Positions 17,286-25,403 of a stretch of DNA of 64,000 bases are shown here, piece by piece. Where the stretch lies: assembly GCF_005250615.1 (NCBI RefSeq), contig NZ_SULM01000014.1, forward strand, positions 1 through 64,000, given 5' to 3'. The stretch's first letter is position 1. Every line of letters starts with the position of its first letter. The position numbers and the translations under genes are program-made. The notes beneath the pieces were generated by a model. The model worked only from the letters and a program-made list of their open reading frames with translations, was not told where the DNA came from and searched no databases. The stretch is from Pseudomonas rhizoryzae. Its GTDB lineage: Bacteria; Pseudomonadota; Gammaproteobacteria; Pseudomonadales; Pseudomonadaceae.

Positions 17286-17729
17286 GTGGCAAGCAACGCT
17301 GAACCTGTATTACGCAGCCTATTTTGTTTCAACTTCTACCGTGGCTGGAGAGGCATCTCCGAGTTCTATCGCAAGTACCTGCCCGAGGGTATTTCCGCCC
17401 AGCAGAGCTACCTGCTGGAGCTGTGCAGCGTCGATGAGGGCATCCTGGTCGGCGAGATCGCGCATCAGCTCGAAATCGAGATGTCGGCCGTGTCCGGCCT
17501 GCTCAAGCGCATGGAGGCCAGCGGTCTGGTGCGCCGCGAGGTGGCGCCGCAAAATCGCCGCCAGACCCTGGTCTACCTGACCACCGAAGGCGAGGAACTG
17601 CGTAGCCAAGTGCACACGGCCATGATGGCGGCGGATAAGCAACTGTCCAAAGCCATCCCCAAAGAAGACAAGGTCGCCTTGATGAAGGTGGTTGACCAGA
17701 TCCGCGTGCTGATTGGCGAAGACGGCTGA
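17286..17729 (+). CDS. MarR-family transcriptional regulator
   Basis: A 147-residue winged-helix protein. The recognition helix region is EIAHQLEIEMSAVSGLLKRMEASGLVRRE, followed by the wing NRRQTLVYLTTEG, both typical of MarR. The start is a GTG preceded by AGAGGTCC. It is the last gene of the plus-strand operon, about 110 bases after the beta-barrel gene. MarR proteins are usually repressors released by a small aromatic or toxic ligand, so it probably senses the product and controls the divergent promoter at 14.15 kb, where two palindromes are present. Confidence 0.88.
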   Translation: MASNAEPVLRSLFCFNFYRGWRGISEFYRKYLPEGISAQQSYLLELCSVDEGILVGEIAHQLEIEMSAVSGLLKRMEASGLVRREVAPQNRRQTLVYLTTEGEELRSQVHTAMMAADKQLSKAIPKEDKVALMKVVDQIRVLIGEDG

Positions 17730-17815
17730 AGTCTGTTTTAAGCAGCAACGCTTTGCTTGCAATGATACTTCACGAAGATTGAAGTACCACCAGGCCCATC
17801 AGCGTCTAGAAGCGC

Positions 17816-18558
17816 ATGATCGACCTACAGGATCGCAGCGTGCAGATCACCCACGGCGGCTACCCAAGCTCTATCAGATGAGTCGGCGGGACCTTTCCAA
17901 TCGCTTCGGCGCCATCCTGCTCGACGCGGGCCAGGATGTGAACGCGGTGATCGCCACCAGCAGCTCTATCGATTTCGCGGCGCAGACGCTCTGAGCGCGC
18001 CCTGGATAGCGGATGCCGAGGGGCACCACCTGATCCAGTCGTTCCACTTCGGCCCGGCTGTGGCCCACGTGACCAACGTCATCCTGTCGTTCAGGGGCAA
18101 GACGGCGAAGCTGCAGGGCCTTGGCCAACGCACTCTGGTGAAGCGATCGCTGCCGGAGGGCCCTCCACACCGCACCTGGTTACACTGCACAGTGAGCGGG
18201 GTGATCGAGAACGCCCTGTGCCTTGAGAAACAGGGTGGCCAGCGGATGTTCTAGATCGGCGGGATCTACAGCCACTCGCTGCGTGAGCTCAAGGATCTGT
18301 TCCAGCTCAGCCACGGGCGCAATGACCTGGTGCAGCAGAGGAAGCTCCTGAAGGACTACCGCGGCTACGAGCAGTACCAGGAAATCGCCAAGGCCACCGA
18401 GGACGCAGAAATGCAGCGTTCGGTGCGGATCATCGAGGCGTACTTCGACCTATCCAGCGCATCGAGCAGCTACGGCGCTGCTCGGTGGCCAGCGCCGCAC
18501 CTGGGAGGCACCCACCCAGCGGATCGGCCAGACCGTGGCGAAGGCCTGCTGGAATTAA
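17816..18558 (+). pseudogene. Remnant of a UvrD-like ATP-dependent helicase
   Basis: Pieces in different frames spell helicase motifs in order: a Walker B-like FGAILLDAGQDVN (usual form D-E-A-Q-D), a GDRHQQLYRFRGA motif, QSFHFGPAVAHVTNVIL, and later IGGIYSHSLRELKDL and KATEDAEMQRSVRIIEAYFD. At least three lesions break it: a frameshift near 17863, a deletion/frameshift near 17950 and an in-frame TAG at 18252-18254; further shifts follow 18450. The type resembles helicases carried by integrative elements in Pseudomonas. It marks old mobile DNA beside the biosynthetic locus. Confidence 0.7.
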
Positions 18559-18651
18559 ATGGTTTGTCTCCTTCCCCCATGACCGTTACCACCAAGAGCA
18601 TCCAGGATAGCGGCAGGATCATCCGCTGGAGCTGGAAGGCCGGCGTGGTGG

Positions 18652-19350
18652 CTAGCCCCGACTGGTGCCGAACCCACGCTGTCGATCCCCATAGGTCTTG
18701 GTAGCACTCTTACACAAGTAGCTTGCTCGATAGAAAAGCTCTGGCAGCTCATCGACATCTCCTCGACGAATCTCCCGATCAACAAAGTACTCGGCATTCC
18801 TAGGAACCTCTAAAAGCCCATTCGCTTGCTCGACCGGTATGCCCAGTGCACTTGCCCAGGACTCTTGCATTCGGCTTATCATGTTCACACGCTTTGAACG
18901 TAGCCGTCCCATCGTGTAGTAGGCATCTCGGTTTAACAGAATCAGCAGATGGTAGTGCTGCCGACCCGCGTGACCCACCTCTCTTGCCCAAACGTACCTG
19001 ACCTTGCATCCACGCGAGTAGCCTCGCTCAGCCACCCGCTCTTGGTGGTACTCAATCTTCTTCGTGAACGACTCAAAGAACCTGCTGATGATCCGATTCG
19101 TATAGACGTGGCCGGGAAGCTCGACGCCTCGGGGCAAGCGGAGATCCACTCTGAAAGCCAAGATCCTCGGATACTCAGCCAAGGCCAGCTCAATAGTGTG
19201 CTTGAGATCAGACAGGTACTCACGAATAAAGGGGCCTACTTCGCTCTGTAAGGGAAAGCCCTCGAAGGTATCCCCGTGGTGCAGATGGAGGTTGGGATTA
19301 TCAGGATGACGGAGTGGGTAGCGCTGGGTGGGTTCGTTATCGTTAAGCAT
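18652..19350 (-). CDS. Inovirus-type Gp2 / YagK-YfjJ family replication protein
   Basis: A 232-residue protein of the YagK/YfjJ C-terminal-domain type found in P4-like satellites and related to inovirus replication protein Gp2. It has an HYHLLILLNRDAYY segment, whose His-x-His is typical of rolling-circle or relaxase-like metal sites, and KVRYVWAREVGHAGRQHYH just before it. I chose the ATG at 19350 because AGAGGT sits 7 bases upstream; an ATG ten codons earlier has no clear site. Base composition is lower in GC than the flanking genes, in line with transfer. It is probably part of a decayed satellite element with the AlpA gene. Confidence 0.75.
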   Translation of the reverse strand: MLNDNEPTQRYPLRHPDNPNLHLHHGDTFEGFPLQSEVGPFIREYLSDLKHTIELALAEYPRILAFRVDLRLPRGVELPGHVYTNRIISRFFESFTKKIEYHQERVAERGYSRGCKVRYVWAREVGHAGRQHYHLLILLNRDAYYTMGRLRSKRVNMISRMQESWASALGIPVEQANGLLEVPRNAEYFVDREIRRGDVDELPELFYRASYLCKSATKTYGDRQRGFGTSRG

Positions 19351-19550
19351 GGTTATGACCTCTCGTTGGTTGAGTTTCATAACCTGTGCCTGCTGTGTAC
19401 TTTTTAACCGCTACCTTGCTCGCTGACCAATTGCTTGGTCTCTGTGCATGCGTTGTAGTGTTAGCCCTTCAGGTGGTGGCTCAGTATCCGACTCCCTGTA
19501 TAGGTCAGTGAAGGTTGCTACTCAGTTGGGCATGAACCCTTCGGGTGGTA

Positions 19551-19584
19551 ATAGCTAGTAAAAGCATATAGCTAGTAAAAGCAT
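19551..19584. repeat. Two tandem 17-bp direct repeats upstream of the Gp2-like gene
   Basis: ATAGCTAGTAAAAGCAT occurs twice back to back (19551-19567 and 19568-19584). Nearby, CCCTTC(A/G)GGTGGT occurs twice (about 19468 and 19536). The 19351-19846 stretch otherwise has no gene I can support. Placement between a replication-type gene and the AlpA gene makes an iteron-like or regulatory role possible. Confidence 0.5.
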
Positions 19585-19846
19585 AATACCCGCACCGCAA
19601 TTTCCTTCTCCGACCAACTCGGGCAAAGCCACCTCAATGATCCCGCCATGGCGGCATTTTTTGCCTAGTTCGGATTTCGGAAATAAATCAAGCAGAAGAG
19701 GCCCGAGCCAGATATCGGAACTGAGGCTGTCGGGGCGGCGGGAGCAATACTGCCACGACTTGCCATGCGGAGCCGAACAGTCAGGGACTGAACGGCGGCA
19801 TAAGCGCCATGACCAGCCAATGCTGATCATGGCGCAGATGGCAGTG

Positions 19847-20077
19847 CTAGCTGGCCATACTCAGATGGCCGATTGGGCGCGCAACGCCTCCCTCAGCCTG
19901 GTCACGCTCCTCGATCCTGGCCAGGATCCAGTCATGCACCTCGCTATCAACCCAGCCGGCGCAGCGTTCACCCAGGGATACCGGCTTCGGGAAGGTGCCT
20001 TCCTTGATGTATTTGTAGATGGTCGACCGGGCAAGACCGGTCGAATCGATGACTTCTTTCAGGCGGATGATCCTCAT
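19847..20077 (-). CDS. alpA: AlpA-family phage regulatory protein
   Basis: A 76-residue helix-turn-helix protein beginning MRIIRLKEVIDSTGLARSTIYKYIKEGTFPKPVSLGER, the standard AlpA/MerR-like excisionase fold that controls integrase genes or excision in P4-like islands. AGGAG precedes the ATG by 9 bases. An open frame continues upstream to 20305, but without a good start and with unrelated sequence. No integrase gene is visible near it, so its usual target is missing or lies elsewhere. Confidence 0.88.
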   Translation of the reverse strand: MRIIRLKEVIDSTGLARSTIYKYIKEGTFPKPVSLGERCAGWVDSEVHDWILARIEERDQAEGGVARPIGHLSMAS

Positions 20078-20656
20078 GAACGGGGCTCCTCGTATTCGTT
20101 CAGAGGATTGGCAAAGCCCGTAAAAAAACACTGAAGGACTGGTACGCAGGTGCCCCTCCATGGCCCCCATCCTTAGACCTAGCCAAGCTGTAAACCTACG
20201 GCTCTCTGGCGCCTGAACACCAACTAGGGCAAATCTCCCTTCCTCGTGACTCGCCGACTGCATTCCGCAACCGGCACCCGGCTCACGCCACGTCCTGCAG
20301 GACATCCGGCTTGTGTTCTAGACAGCCGTTTTGACCGTCTGCCTAATCCAACGCCCCCAATCTCAAGATCATCTTGTCGCTTGCCTGAACATGGCTAGCA
20401 AAACCGCGCTTCCAGACCGGCGTCCTGTGGTGCTCTCACCTCACGCAAAGGCAGATTAGGATAAGGAAACGCGAGATTCTTTCAAAAACCCCACTGAAAC
20501 CCAGCAAAATTAGGGTATACAAAGAAAAAATATTCCTAGAATCACCATAGAGCGGTCCTAGAAACTCAAATAAATCTTAATAGATCGTATATAGAATCAA
20601 TATAGAATTTGGCGAGATCTTCCCCCCAACCGCCTCTAGACCTGGGTTGAAATGAC
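20078..20656. other. AT-rich non-coding stretch between divergent satellite genes
   Basis: No gene is supported here. The part from about 20460 to 20620 is strikingly AT-rich for this genome and holds ATATAGAAT twice (20589-20597 and 20600-20608, 11 bp apart) plus related TAGAATCA copies near 20536. It probably contains the promoter for the gene at 20657 and may be an origin-like region of the decayed element. Confidence 0.4.
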
Positions 20657-21508
20657 GTGAAAGCTGACAATCGTGCGCGCAGCAAGGATGCGGATAGGCT
20701 GAGCGAACTGCTCCAAGAACCTCATCAAAACCATCGTCAGGACATCTGGCTGTGGCTGTACCTCTACTACTACAGAGAGGCCAGGATTGATCTCAGAACC
20801 TGTAACGGACTCACCATGCGTGACGAGATAGCCAAGGCCCTAAGGGACGAAAAGTACTTCCAGTCCCGCATCCCCCGAGAGAAGGATCGACTGCTGCTTC
20901 CAAATGAAAAGCTGGACTGGATCGAAGAGGATGAACGGCAGCACCAGTGGCTGATCCGCGAGATCGAACTGATGACTGACCTGCGCCTTTCTCGCGGCCT
21001 AGTCCACCTCACTGGCAGGGATCGCCTCATCGCCATGATCGACCTTTGGGATGTCGATCTTGCCGAGAAGGCATCCGAGGTCGAACTCCTTCACCGGGAC
21101 TGGCGCAGGCACAAGGCAAAGGACAGCGACTTCGAATGGTTCGCCGATAAAAAAGAGGGCGAAAAGCGCTGTATCTGTGCCTGGGAATGGCTTAAGAAGA
21201 AGCATCTATCGCCGCTATCTAGGCAGGCGCCGATCAGCAACTACCAAGAGCTGCTGATGTTCTTCGACCAGGAGGATATAGGCGGAAACGAACGGACAGC
21301 CATGATTCGAGAGATCAAGAGGCGATGGAGCCGCAAGCAATTCGACGAGCGCGCCGCCAACAAGAAGCAGGTCAACGTCATGCTCTCGAAAACGGTGATC
21401 GTCCAGCTCGATGCGCTAGCTGAAAAACATGGCCTTAAGCGCGCTCAAATTATTGAGAGCCTAGTGAGGATGGAGGCTGACGCCGGCATGTACTTAGCCG
21501 AAAACTAG
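20657..21508 (+). CDS. Island-type protein with C-terminal ribbon-helix-helix domain, unknown function
   Basis: A highly charged 283-residue protein. The last 50 residues (KKQVNVMLSKTVIVQLDALAEKHGLKRAQIIESLVRMEAD) form a clear ribbon-helix-helix DNA-binding fold. The N-terminal 200 residues contain WLWLYLYYYREARID and several Trp-rich helical segments and are not recognised. The start is a GTG with only a weak ribosome site; an internal ATG at about residue 54 is an alternative. Lower GC than its neighbours. Genes of this kind sit next to AlpA and Gp2-like genes in Pseudomonas satellite islands, where they may act in copy control or transfer regulation (inference). Confidence 0.65.
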   Translation: MKADNRARSKDADRLSELLQEPHQNHRQDIWLWLYLYYYREARIDLRTCNGLTMRDEIAKALRDEKYFQSRIPREKDRLLLPNEKLDWIEEDERQHQWLIREIELMTDLRLSRGLVHLTGRDRLIAMIDLWDVDLAEKASEVELLHRDWRRHKAKDSDFEWFADKKEGEKRCICAWEWLKKKHLSPLSRQAPISNYQELLMFFDQEDIGGNERTAMIREIKRRWSRKQFDERAANKKQVNVMLSKTVIVQLDALAEKHGLKRAQIIESLVRMEADAGMYLAEN

Positions 21509-21705
21509 GCGTCGCCCCATCCCCTACAAGCCACCATACCTGCAGTAGTTACTACGCCGCAGCGTGTACTACACAAACCACCCACGCATTCAAAACCGGG
21601 TACAAAATCGGGTACTCTGAATTATGCAATTCGCGCAAGAAGCCACATTTCAAGGCCCGGCAACCAACACTTACCGGCTAACGTCTGTCTCGGCGAACGC
21701 CAGAA
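21509..21705. other. Probable right boundary region of the accessory DNA
   Basis: No gene is seen. A short direct repeat CGGGTAC occurs at 21597-21603 and 21609-21615, and base composition changes from AT-richer to GC-rich chromosome soon after. No tRNA or clear att core is visible, so the exact junction cannot be fixed. Confidence 0.35.
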
Positions 21706-21743
21706 CCCCCTCCCCACCGCAAGGTGGCGAGGGGGTTTTCTTT
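21706..21743 (+). terminator. Intrinsic terminator
   Basis: CCCCCTCCCCACC-GCAA-GGTGGCGAGGGGG (13-bp arms, one mismatch) followed by TTTTCTTTT. It would terminate plus-strand transcription entering from the island before the LysR gene. Confidence 0.75.
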
Positions 21744-21816
21744 TGGGCGAGTCTCTGCGGGTAAAGGCCCGCCCTGATTTGGCACAATGACGGCCACCCG
21801 CCGCCCGGATGCCGCC

Positions 21817-22695
21817 ATGAACTTCGATGACCTGCGCCTGTTCGTCACCACTCTGAACGAGGGCAGCTTCACCGCGGCCGCCGACAAGCTGGGGTTGTCC
21901 AAGCAGTTCGTCAGTCGGCGGACCATGGTGCTGGAGGAAAGCCTAGGGGTGCGCCTGCTTAATCGCACCACGCGGCGCTTGCAACCGACCGAGCTGGGGG
22001 TGCTGCTCTATGAGCGGGCGGTGAAGATCCTCGAGGACGTCAACGATACCGAGGAACTGCTCTCCAGCCGGCGGACGGTGCCCCAGGGGGTGCTGAGAGT
22101 TAGCGCGCCCATGACCTTCGGGACGCTGCACCTGAGTCCCTTGCTGCCGGATTTTCTCTCGGCCTATCCGCAGATCCGGCTGGAGTTGGATCTCAACGAC
22201 CGTGCGGTGGATCTCCTGGCGGAGGGCTACGACATGTCGATCCGCATCGGCACCCTGGCCGATTCCAGTCTGATCGCCAAGCGGCTGACCGAGATGCAGT
22301 TGGTGACCTGCGCCAGCCCGGAGTATCTGCGCCAGGCGCCGCCCTTGGTGCAGCCGGAGGATCTGGCCGAGCACAGCTGTCTGCTCTATGGGCATGGCCG
22401 GCAGGTGGAGTGGCGTTTCCAGCGCGGGGGCAAGCCACTGGTGCTGCCCATGCAGGGGCAACTCAGGGCCAACAACGGAGAGGTGGTGCGGGATGCGGCC
22501 ATCGCTGGCCAGGGGATTGCGGTGCTGCCGACCTTCATCGTGGGCGAGGCACTGGCATCAGGGGCGCTGGTGCAGGTGCTGCAGGACTTCGATCTGCCCA
22601 GTGCCGCGGTCTATGCAGTCTATCCCCAGCATCGCCAGTCGGCGCGCATCGTCCAGCTGTTCTCGGACTATCTGCGCGACCGACTGACGATTTAG
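21817..22695 (+). CDS. LysR-family transcriptional regulator
   Basis: A 292-residue LysR protein with the N-terminal winged helix (MNFDDLRLFVTTLNEGSFTA; recognition region KLGLSKQFVSRR, about 24-35) and a type 2 periplasmic-binding-like effector domain. An in-frame start ten codons earlier exists, but MNFDDLRLF matches the family N-terminus. The effector pocket segment (TFGTLHLSPLLPDFLSAYPQIRLELDLNDR) resembles CrgA/DmlR-type regulators. It is the first chromosomal gene after the accessory region and converges on a small secreted-protein gene; its target cannot be inferred from a divergent partner. Confidence 0.88.
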   Translation: MNFDDLRLFVTTLNEGSFTAAADKLGLSKQFVSRRTMVLEESLGVRLLNRTTRRLQPTELGVLLYERAVKILEDVNDTEELLSSRRTVPQGVLRVSAPMTFGTLHLSPLLPDFLSAYPQIRLELDLNDRAVDLLAEGYDMSIRIGTLADSSLIAKRLTEMQLVTCASPEYLRQAPPLVQPEDLAEHSCLLYGHGRQVEWRFQRGGKPLVLPMQGQLRANNGEVVRDAAIAGQGIAVLPTFIVGEALASGALVQVLQDFDLPSAAVYAVYPQHRQSARIVQLFSDYLRDRLTI

Positions 22696-22700
22696 CCGGC

Positions 22701-23060
22701 TCAAGCCACGGCGCCGCGGGTCGGCTGGCGCTGGGGCCACTGCTGCAGGGTGCGTTCGGCACCGTCGGCAGCCAGGCGTTGGCCGTCCAGGCGCTGCTGT
22801 TGACGCTGGATCGAGGGCTGCAAGGTGCGGTCGGCGCCGTTCTCGGCCAGGGCGCGACGCGGGTCCAGGCGCTGCTGCTGGCGCTGGATCGACGGTTGCA
22901 GGCTGCGGTCGGTGCCGTTTTCGGCCAGGGTACGATCGGTCTGCTGGTGCTTCTCGATCAGCGAGCCCAGAGGGCGCAGGGCGCTTTCCTCGGCCTGGGC
23001 GGATTGGCCGATGGCCAGGGTGAGCAGGGTGGCGCTGAAGAGGGCGGTGAGGGTTTTCAT
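22701..23060 (-). CDS. Small exported protein with internal 25-26-residue repeats
   Basis: A 119-residue product with a signal peptide (MKTLTALFSATLLTLAIGQSAQA, cleaved before EES) and three tandem repeats: residues 45-70, 71-95 and a diverged third at 96-113. Each repeat reads like LAENG(T/A)DR(S/T)LQPSIQ followed by RQQQRLD. The repeats are Gln- and Arg-rich, probably helical, and suggest a periplasmic or surface protein with variable copy number. It lies 5 bases beyond the LysR gene on the opposite strand. No known family is recognised. Confidence 0.7.
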   Translation of the reverse strand: MKTLTALFSATLLTLAIGQSAQAEESALRPLGSLIEKHQQTDRTLAENGTDRSLQPSIQRQQQRLDPRRALAENGADRTLQPSIQRQQQRLDGQRLAADGAERTLQQWPQRQPTRGAVA

Positions 23061-23164
23061 GGCGAGTACCTGTGTCGGGTGGGTGTGGACTCATTGTCTC
23101 CACCCTCCCCTTCGCCTAGAAATCGTCCTGCGGGATAGCGATCATCGACCGCGCTGATGATCGT

Positions 23165-24355
23165 CTAGGCCTGCAGCGCCTGGCGCTGGCGCAAGAGGAA
23201 CAGGCACCAGACGGCCAGCGCCGTGGCGGCCAACAGGCAGCCGGCGAGGCTCACGCCGGTCCAGCCGAAGTGTTCGTAGAGCCGTGCCGACAGCAGCGAG
23301 CCCAGGGAGCCACCGAGGAAGTAGCCGGTCATGTAGCCGGCATTGAGACGGCTGCGGGCTTCGGGGCGCAGGCGATAGACCACGTTCTGGTTGCTGACGT
23401 GGGTGAGCTGCACGGCGAGATCCAGCACCAGGATGCCGAGCAGCAGCGCCGCCAGGGAGCTCTGGGCGAAGGCCAGGGGTAGCCAGGCGAGGGTCATGGC
23501 CGCCAGGCCTATGCTGGTGGCGAGACTGCCCTTGCCCTTATCGGCCATGCGTCCGGCCAGGTTGGCGGCCAGGGCCCCCACCGCCCCGGCAAGACCGAAC
23601 AGGCCGATGGTGCCGTCGCCGAAGCCATAGGGCTCGGCGGCGAGCAGGAAAGCCAGGGGCGTCCAGAACACCGCGAAGACGGCGAAGCCCAGACAGCCCA
23701 GCAGGGTGCGTAGCCGGTGCAGGGGTTCGTCGCGCAGGAGGACGAACACCGAACCCAGCAGCCGCGGATAGCTCAGGCCCGCCGACTGCTGGTAGCGCGG
23801 CAGGGCCAGGCGTAGGGCCAGGGCGGTGGCCAGCATGAGCCCGGCGGCGACGGCGTAGACGGTGCGCCAGTCACCCAGGGACGAGAGCGCTCCGGCGACG
23901 GTACGGGCCAGCAGGATGCCGAGGATGAGGCCGCTCATGACGGTGCCCACCGCCCTGCCCCGCTGTTCCGGCGCCGCCAGGGTGGCGGCGAAGGGCACCA
24001 GCACCTGGGCCACCACCGAGAAGAGCCCGGTCATGGCGGTGCCCAGCAGCAGCCAGGGCAGGCTGGTGGCGGTGGCGCTGAGGGCGAGGCCCGCCGCAGC
24101 GATCACGCTCATGGTGACGATCAGGCGGCGCCTTTCGAGCAAGTCGCCCAGCGGCACCAGCAGCAGCAAGCCGGCGGCGTAGCTGAGCTGGGCGGTGGTG
24201 ACGATGCTGCCGGCTTGGGTGTAGCTGAGGTCGAAGCGCTGGGCGATGGTGTGCAGCAACGGCTGGTTGTAGTAGTTGCTGGCCACGGCGATGCCGGTGG
24301 CGACGGCCATGAGCAGGGTCAGCCAGCGGCTGAGGGGTGGCGTGGGGGTCGACAT
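23165..24355 (-). CDS. MFS transporter (DHA1-type drug/sugar efflux)
   Basis: A 396-residue, 12-helix major facilitator. The N-terminal signature SNYYNQPLLHTIAQRF, the loop GDLLERRRLIV (motif A-like) and the ERGRAVGTVMSGLILGILLAR segment (motif C-like, antiporter) place it with the small YnfM/arabinose-efflux-like exporters. The ATG at 24355 is preferred over a TTG two codons earlier. It is transcribed away from a LysR gene at 24461, a typical regulator-exporter pair. It is related to the MFS at 37128. Confidence 0.87.
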   Translation of the reverse strand: MSTPTPPLSRWLTLLMAVATGIAVASNYYNQPLLHTIAQRFDLSYTQAGSIVTTAQLSYAAGLLLLVPLGDLLERRRLIVTMSVIAAAGLALSATATSLPWLLLGTAMTGLFSVVAQVLVPFAATLAAPEQRGRAVGTVMSGLILGILLARTVAGALSSLGDWRTVYAVAAGLMLATALALRLALPRYQQSAGLSYPRLLGSVFVLLRDEPLHRLRTLLGCLGFAVFAVFWTPLAFLLAAEPYGFGDGTIGLFGLAGAVGALAANLAGRMADKGKGSLATSIGLAAMTLAWLPLAFAQSSLAALLLGILVLDLAVQLTHVSNQNVVYRLRPEARSRLNAGYMTGYFLGGSLGSLLSARLYEHFGWTGVSLAGCLLAATALAVWCLFLLRQRQALQA

Positions 24356-24429
24356 CCGCAAGGGTCCGGGACGATGAAGGGCTCATCAGTATCGGACAAC
24401 GGCAGCTATCGGTTAAATGAATCGTTAAG

Positions 24430-24445
24430 ATGAGTTTTATCTCAT
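24430..24445. promoter_or_regulatory. Candidate LysR operator in the divergent MFS/LysR promoter
   Basis: ATGAG-TTTTAT-CTCAT is a perfect palindrome 16 bp long, just upstream of the LysR gene start at 24461 and about 75 bp from the MFS start. It has the size and A/T centre expected for a LysR recognition site. Confidence 0.45.
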
Positions 24446-24460
24446 TTCAAGATAGCGCCC

Positions 24461-25336
24461 ATGAATCTCAAGCAACTGGAATTTGCCGTCGCCCTGGCCG
24501 AGGAACGCCACTTCACCCGCGCCGCCGAGCGCTGCCACGTGGTGCAGTCGGCGCTCAGCCACCAGATCGCTCGATTGGAAGCCGAATTGGGCGCCACCCT
24601 GTTCGAGCGCCTGCCGCGCCAGGTACGCATCACCCCGGCAGGCGAGGCCCTGCTGGTCCAGGCACGCCAGGTGCTGGCGGCGGTGGCGCGGCTGCAGCAG
24701 GACGTGGCGGCGGCGGTGGGCGATATTCGCGGCGCCCTTACGGTGGGCTTGATTTCCTCGGTGCCGCGGCTGGATATCGTCGAGCTGCTGGCCGCCTTCC
24801 ATGCCCGCCATCCCCAGGTGGACATCCAATTGCGCCAGGACAAGAGCGAGACGCTGCTGGCGGCGGTGCGCGAGCGGCAACTGGATTTCGCCCTGATCGG
24901 CGTCTCCCGGCAGGTGAGGCTCGAGGCGGTGGAGCACCGCCTGCTGCTCAGCGAAGAGCTGGTGGCGGTGCTGCCGGCGGAGCATGAGCTGGCCGGACGG
25001 GAACGGCTGTCGCTGCATGAGCTGGTGGAGCTGCCACTGGTGGACCTGCCAGCCGGTAGCGGCGCGCGGCGGCAGACCGACGAGGCCTTCGCGGCCCTGG
25101 GCCTGCCCCATCGCGTGCGCTTCGAGACCAGCAACATGCAACTCCTGGAGCGCTTCGTGCGCCGCGGCCTGGCCATCGGCCTGGTGCCGCGCAGTATCGC
25201 CGCCACCCTCGCCGGCCTTACCAGCGTGCCGGTGAGCGATGCGCCGCAGCGAAACGTCTATGCCATCTGGTCGCCCCTGCCGACACCGGCGACGCGGGAG
25301 TTCCTGCGGGTGCTGGAGGAGGCCTTGGCGGATTAG
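24461..25336 (+). CDS. LysR-family transcriptional regulator
   Basis: A 291-residue LysR protein: MNLKQLEFAVALAEERHFTRAAERCHVVQSALSHQI forms the winged-helix DNA-binding domain, followed by a substrate-binding domain with conserved LRQDKSETLLAAVRERQLDFALIG. It is divergent from the MFS exporter gene at 23165, with a candidate operator between them, so it probably controls that exporter and itself. The downstream VOC-family gene has its own ribosome site 68 bases later. Confidence 0.9.
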   Translation: MNLKQLEFAVALAEERHFTRAAERCHVVQSALSHQIARLEAELGATLFERLPRQVRITPAGEALLVQARQVLAAVARLQQDVAAAVGDIRGALTVGLISSVPRLDIVELLAAFHARHPQVDIQLRQDKSETLLAAVRERQLDFALIGVSRQVRLEAVEHRLLLSEELVAVLPAEHELAGRERLSLHELVELPLVDLPAGSGARRQTDEAFAALGLPHRVRFETSNMQLLERFVRRGLAIGLVPRSIAATLAGLTSVPVSDAPQRNVYAIWSPLPTPATREFLRVLEEALAD

Positions 25337-25403
25337 CTGCCGAATACCGTTGCATTGCACACGCCTTGCTAAGCTGCGAGGCCCATCCCAGGAGGTTGCG
25401 TCC

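Noticed and set aside
18330-18704. 124-codon open frame as an independent gene
   Set aside because: Its first part continues the broken helicase in frame after the TAG at 18252, so it is a pseudogene fragment; the rest reads into the end of the Gp2-like gene on the other strand.
19555-19830. 91-codon minus-strand open frame between the Gp2-like and AlpA genes
   Set aside because: Its end crosses the 17-bp tandem repeat, composition is Cys/Arg/Ser-rich, no clear ribosome site, no recognisable domain. A small satellite gene cannot be fully excluded.
21509-21700. Possible tRNA attachment site at the island edge
   Set aside because: No cloverleaf or tRNA 3' end could be recognised, only short direct repeats.
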